Source of the DNA: Aliitabrizicola sp041905595
Lineage (GTDB): Bacteria > Pseudomonadota > Alphaproteobacteria > Rhodobacterales > Rhodobacteraceae
Reading direction: 5' to 3'
Length of the DNA stretch: 64,000 nucleotides
NCBI GenBank assembly: GCA_041905595.1
Contig: JAYRKT010000012.1
Span: 46,543-110,542, forward strand
Position 1 is the stretch's first letter; each line of letters opens with the position of its first letter. A program made the position numbers and the translations under genes. Under the pieces are notes generated by a model. That model worked only from the letters and a program-made list of their open reading frames with translations. It did not search any database and had not been told where the DNA came from. Of the stretch, positions 1-8,191 are shown one piece after another.

Positions 1-2
1 TC

Positions 3-1289
3 GAAGCCGAAGGAAACTTCGAGACGAAGACGGTCGAGGCGATCTTTCCCGATGACGAGAGCCTTGCAGTTTCGACGACAGAACTGGCATTGACCCTCAC
101 CCGCGTAGAAGGGCGCGGCATTGCCGAGCGCTGGCTGGCTGAGGCGCGTGTTGCGCGCGACAGTCTGCGCTTGGCGGTGCCAAAGTCGGACATGCATCTT
201 GGCGCTGGAGATGTCGTGCGGCTTGGCGGGCTGCGGTACCGGATCGACCGGGTCGAGCAAGGTGACTATCTGCAGTTCGAGGGCGTCCGGGTTGAACCGT
301 CATCGCAGCAACCTTCCGATGCCGAGGATGTCCGACCGCAGGTCAGCCCGGTTGTTGCCGCGGGTCCCGTTCTGCCGCTTTTCCTCGATCTGCCGCTGCT
401 CGATGGGACAGAGGTTCCGCATGCGCCTCATATCGCTGTGGCGGCGAAGCCCTGGCCGGGGCCGGTTGCCGTCTGGAGTTCGGATTCCGACGACGGATAT
501 CGCCTAAACCGCCTTGTTTCCTCCTCGTCTCTGATCGGGGTTTCCGAGACACCGCTTGCGCCGGCGCGGGCGGGGCTGATCGACCGCGGGGCTGCCTTGC
601 GTGTCAAGCTGGGTGAAGGCGTGCTTTCGAACCTGCCACTTTCCGCGATGCTGAACGGGCGGAATCTGGCAGCGATCGGAGACGGAAACAGCGGCGCATG
701 GGAGGTCTTCCAGTTCGCGAAAGCCGAACTCGTGGCGCCGCAGACCTACAACCTTGAGGGTCGCTTGCGGGGACAGGCTGGCAGTGAGCCAGTGATGGAG
801 CGGACCTGGCCGGTGGGAAGCTATGTCGTCTTCCTGGATGAGCGCCCGGACCAGATCGATCTGCCTGTGGCCGCGCGTGGGCTTGGCCGTCATTACCGCA
901 TCGGGGCGGCCCGGCGCGGCTATGACGACGTGGAGGTCGTCCACCGGATGGAGGCATTTGCCGGGATCGGCCTGCGTCCCTATCGACCGGTTTTCCTTCG
1001 GGCGCGGCCGGTTTCCGAAGGAACGGCCCTGTCATGGGTCCGCCGCAGCCGGATCGACGGGGACAGCTGGGAAAGCTATGAAGTTCCGATCGGTGAAGAT
1101 CGCGAAGCTTACCTGCTGCGCGTCTGGCTCGGGTCCGCCCTGAAGCGGGAGGTGCGCCTGACGTCGTCAGAGTGGCTCTACCCGACCGCGATGCGGCTCT
1201 CGGACGGAACGGCGGGTGGGGGCGTAGTCGAAGTCGCGCAATTGTCCGAACGTTTCGGTCCCGGCCCTTTTGCAGCGATTCCCATCTGA
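3..1289 (+). CDS. GTA baseplate/host-specificity megatron protein, C-terminal part (partial at the left edge)
   Basis: The frame is open from the first bases of the window to the stop at 1289, so this is the last ~428 residues of a larger protein. The visible part carries the terminal region I associate with the gene transfer agent orfg15 (megatron, TIM-barrel-containing baseplate) protein of Rhodobacterales, around residues such as GEGVLSNLPLSAMLNGRN and RLRGQAGSEP. In GTA particles this protein sits at the tail tip and contacts the recipient cell. A TTG at 90 is not a credible start because coding potential continues upstream without a break. The next gene, cysE, lies 83 bp downstream; I recall that neighbour from other Rhodobacterales GTA clusters. 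Phage tail origin is certain in style; the GTA assignment is an inference from similarity and context. Confidence 0.75.
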   Translation, partial: EAEGNFETKTVEAIFPDDESLAVSTTELALTLTRVEGRGIAERWLAEARVARDSLRLAVPKSDMHLGAGDVVRLGGLRYRIDRVEQGDYLQFEGVRVEPSSQQPSDAEDVRPQVSPVVAAGPVLPLFLDLPLLDGTEVPHAPHIAVAAKPWPGPVAVWSSDSDDGYRLNRLVSSSSLIGVSETPLAPARAGLIDRGAALRVKLGEGVLSNLPLSAMLNGRNLAAIGDGNSGAWEVFQFAKAELVAPQTYNLEGRLRGQAGSEPVMERTWPVGSYVVFLDERPDQIDLPVAARGLGRHYRIGAARRGYDDVEVVHRMEAFAGIGLRPYRPVFLRARPVSEGTALSWVRRSRIDGDSWESYEVPIGEDREAYLLRVWLGSALKREVRLTSSEWLYPTAMRLSDGTAGGGVVEVAQLSERFGPGPFAAIPI

Positions 1290-1313
1290 TCGATTGGGGC
1301 CGACAGCTTTCCT

Positions 1314-1342
1314 TTGAATCGGCCTGTCCTGTCCTATATCAT
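1314..1342 (+). promoter_or_regulatory. Candidate sigma70-type promoter for cysE
   Basis: TTGAAT (1314-1319) and TATCAT (1337-1342) are separated by 17 bp and lie about 30 bp ahead of the cysE start. The spacing is ideal and both hexamers are near consensus, but the assignment rests on pattern only. Confidence 0.4.
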
Positions 1343-1372
1343 GAGGTCATCTTTCCAATCGGAGGCACAGAA

Positions 1373-2194
1373 ATGGCCGAAACCCGTGCAAGAGTGGCTG
1401 CTGTAGATCCCGTCTGGCAGCGCATCTGTGACGAGGCCGTGGATGCTATCCGGCTGGAGCCTCTATTGGGCGGCCTTGTCCATTCGAGTCTGCTCCATCA
1501 CCCGACGTTCGAGCGCGCGCTGGCCTATCGGTTCTCGCAAAAGTTGGCCTCAGGCGAGATGAGCGAGCAGATCCTGCGCGAGATCGCCGACGAAGCCCAC
1601 AGCAACGATCCCGAACTGGGCCAGGCTGCCCGGGCTGACGTGATGGCAGTGTACGAGCGCGATCCTGCCTGCCACCGGTTTATTCAACCGGTCCTGTACT
1701 TCAAGGGCTATCAGGCGGTTCAGGCCTATCGGGTTGGCCACTGGTTGTGGACTCAGGGACGCAAGGATCTGGCTTACTTCGTGCAGATGCGGGTCTCTGA
1801 GGTCTTCGGGGTCGACATCCATCCCGCTGCCAGGGTCGGTCGCGGGATCATGATCGACCATGCTCATTCGATCGTCATCGGCGAGACAGCCGTGGTCGGG
1901 GACAATGTCTCGATGCTGCATTCGGTGACGCTTGGCGGCACGGGCAAGGAAGACGGCGATCGCCATCCGAAGATTGGTGACGGCGTGCTGATCGGTGCCG
2001 GCGCCAAGGTTCTCGGCAATATCCATGTCGGCCAGTGCAGCCGCATCGCCGCCGGATCTGTCGTGTTGCAGGATGTGCCGCGCAATACCACGGTCGCCGG
2101 AGTTCCGGCGCGGGTCGTGGGCGAGGCAGGTTGTGCGCAGCCATCCATCTCGATGGACCAGAGGCTTGACGATTGCGACTGCGGCCAAGACTGA
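1373..2194 (+). CDS. cysE: Serine O-acetyltransferase
   Basis: CysE makes O-acetylserine from serine and acetyl-CoA, the committed step of cysteine synthesis in the cytosol. The 273-residue length is normal. The N-terminal helical domain is followed by left-handed beta-helix hexapeptide repeats (GVDIHPAARVGRGIMIDHAHS, then IGETAVVGDNVSMLHSVTLGGTGK), including the catalytic His in the DHAHS stretch. The ATG at 1373 has a GGAGG Shine-Dalgarno 7 nt upstream; the frame runs open further upstream but without family similarity. It stands alone between the GTA tail gene and the convergent pdh operon. Confidence 0.95.
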   Translation: MAETRARVAAVDPVWQRICDEAVDAIRLEPLLGGLVHSSLLHHPTFERALAYRFSQKLASGEMSEQILREIADEAHSNDPELGQAARADVMAVYERDPACHRFIQPVLYFKGYQAVQAYRVGHWLWTQGRKDLAYFVQMRVSEVFGVDIHPAARVGRGIMIDHAHSIVIGETAVVGDNVSMLHSVTLGGTGKEDGDRHPKIGDGVLIGAGAKVLGNIHVGQCSRIAAGSVVLQDVPRNTTVAGVPARVVGEAGCAQPSISMDQRLDDCDCGQD

Positions 2195-2214
2195 GCCGGT
2201 TCGTCTCAAAAGGG

Positions 2215-2244
2215 AAAAGGCCGGGCGCTTGCCCGGCCTTTCTT
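2215..2244. terminator. Bidirectional rho-independent terminator between cysE and pdhC
   Basis: An 8-bp perfect stem, GGCCGGGC (2219-2226) and GCCCGGCC (2231-2238), has a 4-nt GCTT loop. It is flanked by AAAA (2215-2218) and TTTCTT (2239-2244). The A/T flanks on both sides suit termination of both convergent genes. Confidence 0.85.
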
Positions 2245-2260
2245 CATTTCAGGGATGTCA

Positions 2261-3574
2261 TCAGGCGAGCATGCCGATCGGGTTCTCGAGGTTCTCGACG
2301 ATCGCCCTGAGGAATTCCGCACCGAGCGCGCCGTCGATGACGCGGTGATCGACCGAGAGCGTCATCGACATCACGGTGGCGACGGTGATCTGGCCATCCG
2401 CCCCCACGACCGGTTGCTTCAATCCCGCGCCGACGGCCAGGATCGAGCCGTGCGGCGGGTTGATGACCGCGTCGAAATTCTCGATCCCGAACATGCCGAG
2501 GTTGGAAATCGCGAAGCTGCCGCCTTGGTATTCATGCGGGGCGAGCTTGCGCGTCTTGGCACGTGCTGCGAGGTCCTTCATCTCGGCCGAGAGCGCAGAT
2601 AGCGACTTCTTGTCGGCATCTCGCAGGACCGGAGTGAAAAGCCCGCCTTCGATCGCCACGGCCACCGCCACGTCCGACGGCTTCAGCCGCAGGATGCGGT
2701 CGCCGGCCCAGACGGCATTTGCGTTCGGCACCTGCTGGAGCGCCAGCGCGCAGGCCTTGATAATGAAGTCGTTCACCGACAGCTTCACGCTCCGGCCTTC
2801 CAGTTGCTTGTTCAGCGTCTCGCGGAAGGCCAACAGCGCGTCGAGCTTAACCGACCGGCGCAGGTAGAAATGCGGGATGGTCGACTTGGCTTCGGACAGG
2901 CGCGCTGCGATGGTCTTGCGCATCCCGTCGAGCGTGACCTCTTCGTAAGGACGGTCGGCGAAAAGCTTCGCCACCGCGTCGGATGAAGGGGCCGGTGTGG
3001 CTGTCGGGGCAGGGATTGCCGCCGGTGCCGCGGGAGCGGCACCTGCCGCAGTGGCGGCGGCGGGCTTTGTGCCCGCGGTCAGGCCCTCGACATCCGCTTT
3101 GACAATGCGGCCGTGTGGGCCGGACCCGGCGACGGTCTTTAGGTCGATGCCCTTTTCCGTCGCGATGCGCCGGGCGAGGGGCGAGGCGAAGACGCGGTCT
3201 CCAGCCGCCGCTTGCACCGGGGTGGCTGCGGGGGCCAGCGCTGCGGCTGTGGACGCGGGCGCTGCAGCCGAGGCGGGGGCCGCCGGCGGCGTGGCAGCCC
3301 TTGCCGGGGCTGGCGCGGCATCTGCGCTTTCGCCTTCCTCAACCAAAACCGCGATCGGGGTGTTGACCTTCACGCCGGCGACGCCTTCGGGAACAAGGAT
3401 CTTGCCGACGATCCCCTCGTCGACCGCCTCGAACTCCATTGTCGCCTTGTCGGTTTCGATCTCGGCCAGGATCTGGCCGGATTTCACCGTATCGCCTTCT
3501 TTCACCAGCCACTTGGCCAGCGTGCCCTCTTCCATCGTAGGCGAGAGGGCCGGCATCAGGATCTCGGTTGCCAT
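2261..3574 (-). CDS. pdhC: Pyruvate dehydrogenase E2 (dihydrolipoamide acetyltransferase)
   Basis: This is the core of the pyruvate dehydrogenase complex: it accepts the acetyl group on lipoate and transfers it to CoA. The 437 residues contain one N-terminal lipoyl domain with lipoyl-Lys in ETDKATMEF (about residues 1-80), an Ala/Pro linker, a peripheral-subunit-binding domain (VFASPLARRIATEKGID, about 130-165), a second Ala/Pro linker and the catalytic domain ending in the acetyltransferase motif DHRVIDGALGAEF. The start is an ATG 12 nt after the pdhB stop, so translation is likely coupled. It is the third gene of pdhA-pdhB-pdhC. Confidence 0.96.
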   Translation of the reverse strand: MATEILMPALSPTMEEGTLAKWLVKEGDTVKSGQILAEIETDKATMEFEAVDEGIVGKILVPEGVAGVKVNTPIAVLVEEGESADAAPAPARAATPPAAPASAAAPASTAAALAPAATPVQAAAGDRVFASPLARRIATEKGIDLKTVAGSGPHGRIVKADVEGLTAGTKPAAATAAGAAPAAPAAIPAPTATPAPSSDAVAKLFADRPYEEVTLDGMRKTIAARLSEAKSTIPHFYLRRSVKLDALLAFRETLNKQLEGRSVKLSVNDFIIKACALALQQVPNANAVWAGDRILRLKPSDVAVAVAIEGGLFTPVLRDADKKSLSALSAEMKDLAARAKTRKLAPHEYQGGSFAISNLGMFGIENFDAVINPPHGSILAVGAGLKQPVVGADGQITVATVMSMTLSVDHRVIDGALGAEFLRAIVENLENPIGMLA

Positions 3575-3586
3575 GGCTCTTCCCCC

Positions 3587-4978
3587 TTACCGGTAGCAGA
3601 CGGATTTGACGGCCTCGATCACCTCGGCGGTCGTGACCAGCGCGAGCTTCTCAAGGTTGGCGGCATAGGGCATCGGCACGTCCTTGCCGGTGCAGTTCAC
3701 CACGGGCGCGTCGAGATAGTCGAATGCGCGCTGCATGATGACCGCCGCCAGATGGTTGCCGATCGAGCCGACCGGGAAGCCCTCTTCGACCGTGACGCAG
3801 CGGTTGGTCTTGCGGACCGAGGCCAGGACCGTCTCGTAGTCGATCGGGCGCAGGGTGCGCAGGTCGATCACCTCGGCGCTGATGCCTTCCTTGGCAAGCT
3901 GGTCTGCCGCATCGAGGGCGAACGTCATCCCGATGCCGAAGCTTACAATGGTCACATCCGAGCCTTCGCGCCAGATGCGGGCTTTGCCGAAGGGGATGGT
4001 GAAATCGTCCAGAACCGGCACCTCGAAGGAGCGGCCGTAGAGGATCTCGTTTTCCAGGAAGATCACCGGGTTCGGGTCGCGGATCGCCGTCTTGAGCAGG
4101 CCTTTCGCATCCGAGGCCGAGTAGGGCATCACCACCTTCAGGCCGGGGATCGCCGAGTACCAGGCAGCGTAGTCCTGGCTATGCTGGGCGGCGACGCGGG
4201 CGGCAGCGCCGTTCGGGCCGCGGAACACGATCGGGCAGCCCAACTGACCACCGGACATGTAGTTGGTCTTGGCGGCCGAGTTGATGATGTGGTCGATCGC
4301 CTGCATGGCGAAGTTGAAGGTCATGAACTCGACGATCGGGTTCAGACCGCCCCAGGCAGAGCCGACGGCGATCCCGGCAAATCCGTGCTCGGTGATCGGG
4401 GTGTCGACGACGCGCTTGGCGCCGAATTCGTCCAGAAGGCCCTGGCTGATCTTGTAGGCGCCCTGATACTCGCCGACCTCCTCGCCCATGAGGAAGACGC
4501 GGTCATTGGCGCGCATCTCCTCGGCCATCGCCTCGCGCAGCGCTTCGCGGACGGTCATGGTCTTCATCGCCGTGCCGGCGGGCCAATCGGGCGTGGTGTC
4601 TGCCTTCGACTCGACCGGTGCGGTGACTGCGGGGAACTCCCGGACGGGCGCCGCTGCCGTAGCAGGGGCTGCGGCCGGGGCAGGGGCAGGGGCTGCGACG
4701 GGGGACGCGGCTGCAGGAGCGGCATCAGCGCTTTCGCCGTCCTCGACCAGAACCGCGATCGGGGTGTTCACCTTGACCCCGGCCGATCCCTCGGGAACCA
4801 GCAGCTTGCCGACGATCCCTTCATCCACCGCCTCGAACTCCATCGTCGCCTTGTCGGTTTCGATCTCGGCGATGATCTGGCCGGATTTCACCGTATCGCC
4901 TTCCTTCACCAGCCACTTGGCCAGCGTGCCTTCTTCCATCGTCGGAGAAAGCGCGGGCATGAGAACCTGAATTGCCAT
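3587..4978 (-). CDS. pdhB: Pyruvate dehydrogenase E1 component, beta subunit, with N-terminal lipoyl domain
   Basis: PdhB pairs with PdhA to decarboxylate pyruvate using thiamine diphosphate. The first ~80 residues are a full lipoyl domain (MPALSPTMEEGTLAKWLV, lipoyl-Lys in ETDKATMEF), joined by an Ala/Pro linker to a transketolase-like pyrimidine-binding and C-terminal domain (MTVREALREAMAEEM onwards). A lipoyl domain on E1-beta is a known alphaproteobacterial arrangement. At 463 residues it has the length expected for that type. It lies 13 nt after pdhA and 12 nt before pdhC. The lipoyl segment is almost identical to that of PdhC. Confidence 0.96.
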   Translation of the reverse strand: MAIQVLMPALSPTMEEGTLAKWLVKEGDTVKSGQIIAEIETDKATMEFEAVDEGIVGKLLVPEGSAGVKVNTPIAVLVEDGESADAAPAAASPVAAPAPAPAAAPATAAAPVREFPAVTAPVESKADTTPDWPAGTAMKTMTVREALREAMAEEMRANDRVFLMGEEVGEYQGAYKISQGLLDEFGAKRVVDTPITEHGFAGIAVGSAWGGLNPIVEFMTFNFAMQAIDHIINSAAKTNYMSGGQLGCPIVFRGPNGAAARVAAQHSQDYAAWYSAIPGLKVVMPYSASDAKGLLKTAIRDPNPVIFLENEILYGRSFEVPVLDDFTIPFGKARIWREGSDVTIVSFGIGMTFALDAADQLAKEGISAEVIDLRTLRPIDYETVLASVRKTNRCVTVEEGFPVGSIGNHLAAVIMQRAFDYLDAPVVNCTGKDVPMPYAANLEKLALVTTAEVIEAVKSVCYR

Positions 4979-4991
4979 CGTCTTTCCCCCC

Positions 4992-5981
4992 TCAGGCGTA
5001 GATATCGGTCCAGAGCTCCTCGACGGGCGGCTCCGGGCTGTCTTTCGAGAATTCGGCGGCCTCGTTCACGATGGCCTTGATGTCCTTGTCGATCGCCTTG
5101 AGGTCGTCGTCGGTGGCAAGGCCGGCATTGACCAAGAGATCGCGGACATGCTCGATTGCGTCCTTCTCGGACCGCATCTTCTCGACCTCCTCGCGGGTCC
5201 GGTACTTCGCCGGATCCGACATCGAGTGGCCGCGATAGCGGTAGGTCATCATCTCGAGGATGTAGGGGCCGTTGCCGGCGCGGCAGTGCGCCACGGCCTT
5301 CTCGCCAGCGGCCTTTACCGCCAGCACGTCCATGCCATCGACCTGTTCGCCGGGGATGCCATAGGCAAGACCGCGTCCGTAAAGCGTGGTCGACTTGGTC
5401 GAGCGCTTGACGCTGGTGCCCATCGCATACTGGTTGTTCTCAATAACGAAGATCACCGGCAGACCCCAAAGCTCGGCCATGTTGTAGGTCTCGTAGACCT
5501 GGCCCTGGTTTGCCGCGCCGTCGCCGAAATAGGTGAAGGTCACGTTGTCATTGCCAAGGTACTTGTCGGCGAACGACAGGCCCGCCCCAAGCGGTACCTG
5601 CGCGCCGACGATGCCGTGGCCGCCGTAGAAATGCTTCTCGCGGCTGAACATGTGCATCGAACCACCCTTGCCCTTTGAATAGCCGCCGATGCGCCCGGTC
5701 AGTTCCGCCATGACGCCCTTCGGATCCATGCCGCAGGCGAGCATATGGCCGTGATCGCGGTAGGAGGTAATGCGCTTGTCGCCTTCCTTCGTCGCGGCCT
5801 CGAGGCCGACGACGACGGCTTCCTGCCCGATGTAGAGGTGGCAGAAGCCGCCGATCAGGCCCATGCCGTAAAGTTGGCCGGCCTTTTCCTCGAATCGACG
5901 GATCAGCAGCATCTCCCGGTAGTAGGAGAGCAGTTCATCCTTCGATACGTTTGATTTCTCGGGCGATTTCTTGGTAGCCAT
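4992..5981 (-). CDS. pdhA: Pyruvate dehydrogenase E1 component, alpha subunit
   Basis: PdhA is the thiamine-diphosphate-binding half of E1. The TPP motif GDGAANQGQVYETYNMA (about residues 153-170) and the following ENNQYAMGTS are clear, as is the phosphorylation-loop-like region YRYRGHSMSDPAKYRT. The 329 residues match the short alphaproteobacterial form. It is the first gene of pdhA-pdhB-pdhC, with GGGAGGAGG a few bases ahead of the ATG. A perfect inverted repeat lies 24 bp upstream of the start codon and may be an operator. Confidence 0.96.
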   Translation of the reverse strand: MATKKSPEKSNVSKDELLSYYREMLLIRRFEEKAGQLYGMGLIGGFCHLYIGQEAVVVGLEAATKEGDKRITSYRDHGHMLACGMDPKGVMAELTGRIGGYSKGKGGSMHMFSREKHFYGGHGIVGAQVPLGAGLSFADKYLGNDNVTFTYFGDGAANQGQVYETYNMAELWGLPVIFVIENNQYAMGTSVKRSTKSTTLYGRGLAYGIPGEQVDGMDVLAVKAAGEKAVAHCRAGNGPYILEMMTYRYRGHSMSDPAKYRTREEVEKMRSEKDAIEHVRDLLVNAGLATDDDLKAIDKDIKAIVNEAAEFSKDSPEPPVEELWTDIYA

Positions 5982-6004
5982 CGGCGCCTCCTCCCGTCGT
6001 TGCC

Positions 6005-6024
6005 TTTAATGGTTCAACATTAAA
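6005..6024. promoter_or_regulatory. Palindromic candidate operator upstream of pdhA
   Basis: TTTAATG (6005-6011) and CATTAAA (6018-6024) form a perfect 7-bp inverted repeat around a 6-nt centre, GTTCAA. It lies 24-43 bp upstream of the pdhA start in an AT-rich gap of 143 bp, where the operon promoter must be. The size and symmetry fit a dimeric helix-turn-helix regulator; the regulator is unknown. Confidence 0.5.
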
Positions 6025-6124
6025 CTATCGAAAGGATAACGGAAATCATTGAGCCTGACAAACACCATCGCTTCGCAACGTCAGAAAACGGTGCGAAAGG
6101 CTTGCAAGGTTCGGAGATAGAGGA

Positions 6125-6421
6125 TCAGCGAATGACGACTTCGTCGGCGCGCAAGAGGCCCAGCACGTCACGGGCCTGTTCGTCCAGAAGATCGACATCG
6201 AGATAGCCGTCGGAAAGGCGCCTGGTCTTGTTCTGCAGGACCGCGAGTTCGGTCTTCAGCCTGTCGCGCTCCTGGGTCAATTCCTGCGCCTCGGCATTGA
6301 TCTGCACACGGCGAAAGACCCCGTAGTCGCCCTGGACGGCGGCGAAGGTGAAGTAGCACCCAAGCGTGAATACGATCAGGAAATAGATCGCTGCGCCGAT
6401 TGCGGGGCGTTGTCTGCTCAT
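6125..6421 (-). CDS. ftsB: FtsB/DivIC-type septum formation protein
   Basis: This small single-pass division protein links the early and late divisome (FtsQ-FtsB-FtsL). Its 98 residues show a short cytoplasmic N-terminus, one membrane helix (AIYFLIVFTLGCYFTFAAV, about residues 10-30), and a coiled coil (ELTQERDRLKTELAVLQNKTRRL, about 48-72) ending in DLLDEQARDVLGL, the typical FtsB layout. It lies between pdhA and the aldolase operon, the usual position for ftsB near eno and pdhA in alphaproteobacteria. Confidence 0.85.
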   Translation of the reverse strand: MSRQRPAIGAAIYFLIVFTLGCYFTFAAVQGDYGVFRRVQINAEAQELTQERDRLKTELAVLQNKTRRLSDGYLDVDLLDEQARDVLGLLRADEVVIR

Positions 6422-6531
6422 GTCCTGCCTAGTCTGCCACCCCTCGTTCTGCGGAGGTGGTCGAGGCGAATCATGTCACACAAACATGACCTTGTGAATC
6501 CCAATTCGTCAGGAATCCCGGCCTCTTGCGG

Positions 6532-7137
6532 TCACTTCGTCTCGATGGTCAATTCGTTGCCGACCTGCACCTCGGTATCGAAGCGGAGCTCGATCGCCTT
6601 GCAGGATTTGAACAGCCATTTCTTCGGGCAAAGCTCGGCCGAGGCGTGGCCGGTCATGTGACGGGAATAGCTGTCTTGTATCTTGGGGCCGATGCTGTCG
6701 ATGACCAGCTCGGCGCGCTTGCCGACCGAGGTCAGCCGCGGCCCGTCCCAGTCACTGCCGCGGAAGATGGTGACTTCGACTGCGCCGGTTGCCGGGCCGG
6801 GCCGCAGAACGGTGCCGAAATCCCCCTTGAGAAGGACGTGCATCTCTTCATTTTCCGGATCGCCGGGCTTGTAGCCGACGATCTGGAGTGTGACGACCTT
6901 GGTGGTCCAGTCGCTCGTGGCGCCGGCCGAGGCGTCGAAGGCGCCGATCGAGAAATCGTAGGTCGCCCAGGCCACCGACTTGCCGTCGAACGTGCCGGTG
7001 ACGTCGCCCATCTTGGGCGGATAGCCGGGCGGCAGGTCTTCTGTGGTCATGGGCATTTCCATGCCCACGATTGATTCCTCTGCCGGGGCAGGGGCGGCGG
7101 CCAGAACCAGCAAGGCTGCAGCCGCCGCAAACCGCAT
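6532..7137 (-). CDS. Exported protein of unknown function
   Basis: I do not recognise a family. The 201 residues begin with a clear Sec signal peptide (MRFAAAAALLVLAAAPAPAEE), so the product is probably periplasmic. The rest is beta-rich, with DVTGTFDGKSVAWATYDFS and a C-terminal pair of cysteines (ELCPKKWLFKSCKAIELRF) that could form a disulfide. Its ATG overlaps the aldolase stop codon (ATGA at 7134-7137), so it is translated with fbaB. The pairing with a cytosolic aldolase offers no functional clue. Confidence 0.75.
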   Translation of the reverse strand: MRFAAAAALLVLAAAPAPAEESIVGMEMPMTTEDLPPGYPPKMGDVTGTFDGKSVAWATYDFSIGAFDASAGATSDWTTKVVTLQIVGYKPGDPENEEMHVLLKGDFGTVLRPGPATGAVEVTIFRGSDWDGPRLTSVGKRAELVIDSIGPKIQDSYSRHMTGHASAELCPKKWLFKSCKAIELRFDTEVQVGNELTIETK

Positions 7138-8066
7138 CAGGCCTTGCCCTTGTAGATGTCGACAAGCTTGCCCAACATCGCCAGCGCGTCCTCGCGCGAG
7201 CGCTGGAAGCTGTTGCGCCCGATGATCGAGCCGTTGCCGCCGCCATCGCGGATCGCGCGGGCATCGTCATAGACCGCGTCGGCGCCTTTCGCCGCGCCGC
7301 CCGAGAAGACGATGATGCGACGGCCGTTGAACGAGGCCTGCACGCAATGCTTCACGCGGGCCGCCAGCGTGCCGATGTCGATCTTTTCCTTGTCGTAGAC
7401 CTTCTTCGCCTCGGGCTGCATCAGGTGGTCGGTCGACAGCTTGATCTTGATGATATGGGCCCCAAGCAGCGCCGCGATATGGGCAGCATAGGCGCCCACG
7501 TCGATCGCCGTCTCGCCGTCCTTGGTCACCGCCTCGCCGCGCGGATAGGACCAGATCACCGTGGCGATACCCTTCGAGGCCGCCTCGCGGCGCATCTCGA
7601 CGATTTCCTCGAACATGTCGAGCGCCATGTCCGACCCCGGATAGATGGTGAAGCCGATGGCCGAGCAGCCCAGCCGCAGCGCGTCATCGACCGAAGCGGT
7701 CACCGCCTGGTTTTTGCCCGCGGTGTCCGACATCAGCGAGTTGGCCGAGTTCACCTTCAGGATCGTCGGGATCTGCCCGGCGAAGGTGTCGGCTCCGGCT
7801 TCCAGCGGGCCAAGGGGGGCAGCATAGGCCGACAGACCGGCGTCGATCGCCAACTGGTAGTGGTAGTGGGGGTCATAGCCCGCCGGGTTCGGCGCGAAGC
7901 TGCGTGCGGGCCCGTGTTCAAAGCCCTGATCCACCGGCAGGATGATGAGCTTGCCGGTCCCGCCCAGCTTGCCCTCCATGAGGATACGGCAAAGGTTTGC
8001 CTTCACGCCGGGAGTTTCGCCCTCGTAATTCGCGAGGATCTTCTGCACTGTCCTGGTCGCACGCAT
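7137..8066 (-). CDS. fbaB: Class I fructose-bisphosphate aldolase (DhnA/FbaB family)
   Basis: The enzyme interconverts fructose-1,6-bisphosphate with dihydroxyacetone phosphate and glyceraldehyde-3-phosphate through a Lys Schiff base. The 309-residue product has the DhnA-family pattern LIILPVDQGFEHGP near the N-terminus, the barrel strand HIIKIKLSTDHL with candidate active-site lysines, and a phosphate-binding IIVFSGGAAKG near the C-terminus. ATG 8066 is chosen because AAAGGACC lies just upstream and the family starts near MRATRTVQKIL; the open frame above it reads as unrelated sequence. It precedes the exported-protein gene and follows pgk by 125 bp on the same strand. Confidence 0.9.
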   Translation of the reverse strand: MRATRTVQKILANYEGETPGVKANLCRILMEGKLGGTGKLIILPVDQGFEHGPARSFAPNPAGYDPHYHYQLAIDAGLSAYAAPLGPLEAGADTFAGQIPTILKVNSANSLMSDTAGKNQAVTASVDDALRLGCSAIGFTIYPGSDMALDMFEEIVEMRREAASKGIATVIWSYPRGEAVTKDGETAIDVGAYAAHIAALLGAHIIKIKLSTDHLMQPEAKKVYDKEKIDIGTLAARVKHCVQASFNGRRIIVFSGGAAKGADAVYDDARAIRDGGGNGSIIGRNSFQRSREDALAMLGKLVDIYKGKA

Positions 8067-8191
8067 CCGTTCGGTCCTTTCGAAATGATTTGGCCCCTGA
8101 CGGAAGCGTCTAGAAGCCCGGTGACATCCCTGCAATCGCTGTTGGCGCTAACATCCTGCAACAGCGCGTTTTTTCGCCGTCATCAATGCCC

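Noticed and set aside
3212..5080. A 622-codon open frame on the plus strand opposite pdhB and pdhC
   Set aside because: It is the antisense shadow of two well-conserved genes in GC-rich DNA; its translation is low-complexity His/Arg/Gly-rich with no family signature.
6476..6497. A CRP-like site (TCACA...TTGTGA) between ftsB and the exported-protein gene
   Set aside because: The half-sites are imperfect and the position is at the 3' side of one gene and behind the other, so no promoter would be controlled in an obvious way.
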